Shown piece after piece: positions 62,594-64,000 of a stretch of DNA of 64,000 bases. Origin of the DNA: CAWJJM01 sp963843275 (GTDB taxonomy: Bacteria; Acidobacteriota; Thermoanaerobaculia; Multivoradales; JBCCEF01); contig CAWJJM010000012.1 of the NCBI GenBank assembly GCA_963843275.1, positions 1,488,001 to 1,552,000 on the forward strand, given 5' to 3'. A model generated the notes under the pieces. That model was given only the letters and a program-made list of their open reading frames with translations. It made no database searches and was not told where the DNA came from. The position numbers were made by a program, and so were the translations under genes. Each line of letters opens with the position of its first letter. Positions within the stretch are counted from its first letter, which is position 1.

Positions 62594-64000
62594 GTGTTCT
62601 CCTGGGACCGCGGGCGGCCGGGGAGCTCCCGGGCCGCCGTCGCGAGGACCTCGCGCAGTCCCCTGAAGGCCTGTCGCAGGGCGTCGGGCGGGAAGGCGGT
62701 GAAGCCGAAGACCAGCCCGGGACGGGTCGGCCCGAGAGCGTAGTCCGACAACGCCGGGACGTCGAACCCGGCCGTGCGCAGGCGCTGCGACCAGGCCGCG
62801 TCGTCGGCGCCGGCCGGCAGCAGGCCGATCAGGTTCATGCCGCCGTCGGTGTGCTCGAAGGAGAGCGGCAGCCCGGCGCCCGCGAACAGCTCGAGGAACA
62901 GCGCCTGGCGCTCCGCGTAGGCGCGGCGGCAACGCCGGATGTGCGAGTAGAAGGCGCCGGACTCGAGGAACAGGGCCAGCGTCGCCTGGTCGACGAGCGG
63001 CAGGTGGTCGTCGTTGAGGTGCTTGAGCTCGGTGAAGCGCTCGAGGAGCGGGTCGGGCACCACCACGTAGCCGAGGCGCAGCGACGGGAACAGGAGCTTC
63101 GAGAAGGTCCCCGTGTAGATCACCCGGCCGCTGTCGTCGAGGCTCTGCAGGCTGGGCAGGGGCGGCGCGCCGTAGCGCAGCTCGGAGTCGTAGTCGTCCT
63201 CGACGATCCACGACCCGTGGCGGGCAGCGTAGTCGATCAGGGCGAGCCGTCGGTCGAGGGCCAGCGAGACGCCGGTGGGGAACTGGCGCGACGGAGTGGT
63301 GTAGATCAGCGTCATCCGCTCGCCGTCGTCGGGCGGCGGCAGCAGCCCGTGCGCGTCGATCGGCCCGGGGACCACCCGCGCGCCGGCGCTGCGCGAGGCG
63401 AGCCGCGCCTCCACGTAGCCGGGGTCCTCGACGTAGACCCGGTCGCGCGGCCCGAGCAGCAGCGTGGCGAGCAGGAACAGCGCCTGCTGCGAACCCGACG
63501 TCACCACGACCTGGCGGCTGTCGCAGTTCACGCCGCGGTGATCGCGCAGGTAGGTGGCGACCGCCTCGCGCAGCGCCGGCAGCCCGGAGATGCAGGACGC
63601 CTGGTAGCAGAGGAGGTTGCGCCCCTCCTGGCGTAGCGCCCGGCCGCGCATGCGGTTCCACATCAACAGCGGGAACAGGTCCACGTCCGGCTGGCAGGGC
63701 CGGAACGGGCGCGGGCCGCCCAGCGCCGGCCGCGGCGGCGCGGCCGCCCGCCGGGTCGTGCGCCGCGCCGCCGCCGGCGGTCGGGCGGCGCGCGGCCGGC
63801 GGAAGGACGAGCTGACGAAGACCCCGGAGCGCGGCACCGACTCGAGGTACCCCTCGCTGACCAGGCGGTCGTAGGCGTAGACGGCCGTGTTGCGCGACAC
63901 CTCCAACTCGGTCGCCAGGTCGCGGGTCGACGGCAGGGCCTCGCCGGAGGCCAGCTCGCCGCCCTGGATGAGCTCGCGGATCTGGCGCGCGAGCTGCTCC
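62590..64000 (-). CDS. MocR/PdxR-type GntR-aminotransferase regulator, partial at window end
   Basis: The gene runs off the right edge, so its start is missing; about 470 residues are present. The N-terminal winged helix of GntR is partly seen (SRNTAVYAYDRLVSEGYLES), followed by a linker and an aminotransferase fold-type-I domain. The PLP lysine is in IYTGTFSKLLFPSLRLGYVV, and VTSGSQQALFLLATLLLG is the usual PLP-phosphate segment. MocR regulators often control pyridoxine, GABA or amino-acid genes adjacent to them. Here the overlapping M14 carboxypeptidase could be its target or simply a coupled gene. Confidence 0.9.
   Translation of the reverse strand, partial: EQLARQIRELIQGGELASGEALPSTRDLATELEVSRNTAVYAYDRLVSEGYLESVPRSGVFVSSSFRRPRAARPPAAARRTTRRAAAPPRPALGGPRPFRPCQPDVDLFPLLMWNRMRGRALRQEGRNLLCYQASCISGLPALREAVATYLRDHRGVNCDSRQVVVTSGSQQALFLLATLLLGPRDRVYVEDPGYVEARLASRSAGARVVPGPIDAHGLLPPPDDGERMTLIYTTPSRQFPTGVSLALDRRLALIDYAARHGSWIVEDDYDSELRYGAPPLPSLQSLDDSGRVIYTGTFSKLLFPSLRLGYVVVPDPLLERFTELKHLNDDHLPLVDQATLALFLESGAFYSHIRRCRRAYAERQALFLELFAGAGLPLSFEHTDGGMNLIGLLPAGADDAAWSQRLRTAGFDVPALSDYALGPTRPGLVFGFTAFPPDALRQAFRGLREVLATAARELPGRPRSQENT

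Overview
The window is about 64 kb of very GC-rich (roughly 70 to 75 percent) bacterial chromosome, densely packed with genes on both strands. Stop/start overlaps of the NTGA type are common. There are no rRNA or tRNA genes, no CRISPR array, no transposase and no phage or plasmid gene. The mix of features fits a free-living diderm such as an Acidobacteriota relative (Thermoanaerobaculia-like) or a myxobacterium-like lineage: exosortase H with an IPTL-type sorting tail, a C-terminal BTAD regulator, arylsulfotransferase- and PQQ-dehydrogenase-like lipoproteins, many Sec lipoproteins, bactofilin with an M23 peptidase, a PilB/GspE ATPase and an HME-type RND pump. The taxonomic placement is inference only.

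Layout. 0-6.6 kb (minus): FAD amine-oxidase-like protein, GT2 and GT4 glycosyltransferases, a lipoprotein, threonine synthase and an exported metallo-beta-lactamase-fold hydrolase. 6.8-11.2 kb (minus): PQQ-dehydrogenase-like lipoprotein, family-4 uracil-DNA glycosylase and a large BTAD regulator, all overlapping. 11.3-13.5 kb (plus): aldehyde dehydrogenase-like protein and a hotdog thioesterase. 13.5-20.8 kb: EamA exporter, small unknown protein, PilB/GspE ATPase, ASST-like lipoprotein, a PqqD-domain/Tat-signal protein followed by a PCMT-like methyltransferase, and a secreted amidohydrolase. 20.9-25.5 kb (minus): inositol monophosphatase, M23 peptidase, bactofilin-like protein, and a ferritin/CDGSH fusion. 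25.6-28.4 kb (minus): pyrR-pyrB-pyrC. 28.5-33.4 kb (plus): exosortase H, its partner membrane protein, and SMC. 33.5-41.8 kb: VanZ-like protein, Sfp-type transferase convergent with MbtH, a CDF cation exporter, an unknown protein, an RlmL-like methyltransferase, an SLC13/TrkA-C transporter, a DinB-like protein and a flavin monooxygenase. 41.8-44.0 kb (plus): a sigma70 promoter and a GEMM-I riboswitch ahead of a two-gene secreted unknown protein/metalloprotease operon that ends in a strong terminator. 44-50.2 kb: TPR protein, small secreted protein, cupredoxin-like lipoprotein, AraC regulator and an IPTL-CTERM beta-helix protein. 50.3-60 kb (minus): two-component system, PepSY lipoprotein, TolC/adaptor/RND pump and PAP2 phosphatase, probably one operon. 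60-64 kb (minus): unknown secreted protein, M14 carboxypeptidase and a MocR-type regulator cut by the window end.

Functional links. Exosortase H (28.5 kb) and the beta-helix protein with an IPTL-like tail (48.6 kb) form an enzyme/substrate pair. The riboswitch places an exported metalloprotease under cyclic-dinucleotide control; the residue aligned to the ligand-selecting position looks like A, the 3',3'-cGAMP signature, rather than G. The PqqD/Tat protein plus PCMT-like enzyme could be an undescribed peptide-modification system.

Caution: between about 26.70 and 29.61 kb five consecutive conserved genes are broken by many single-base indels while their protein sequence is preserved across frames. 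This looks like poor local sequence quality rather than gene decay. One similar isolated shift occurs near 3.37 kb.
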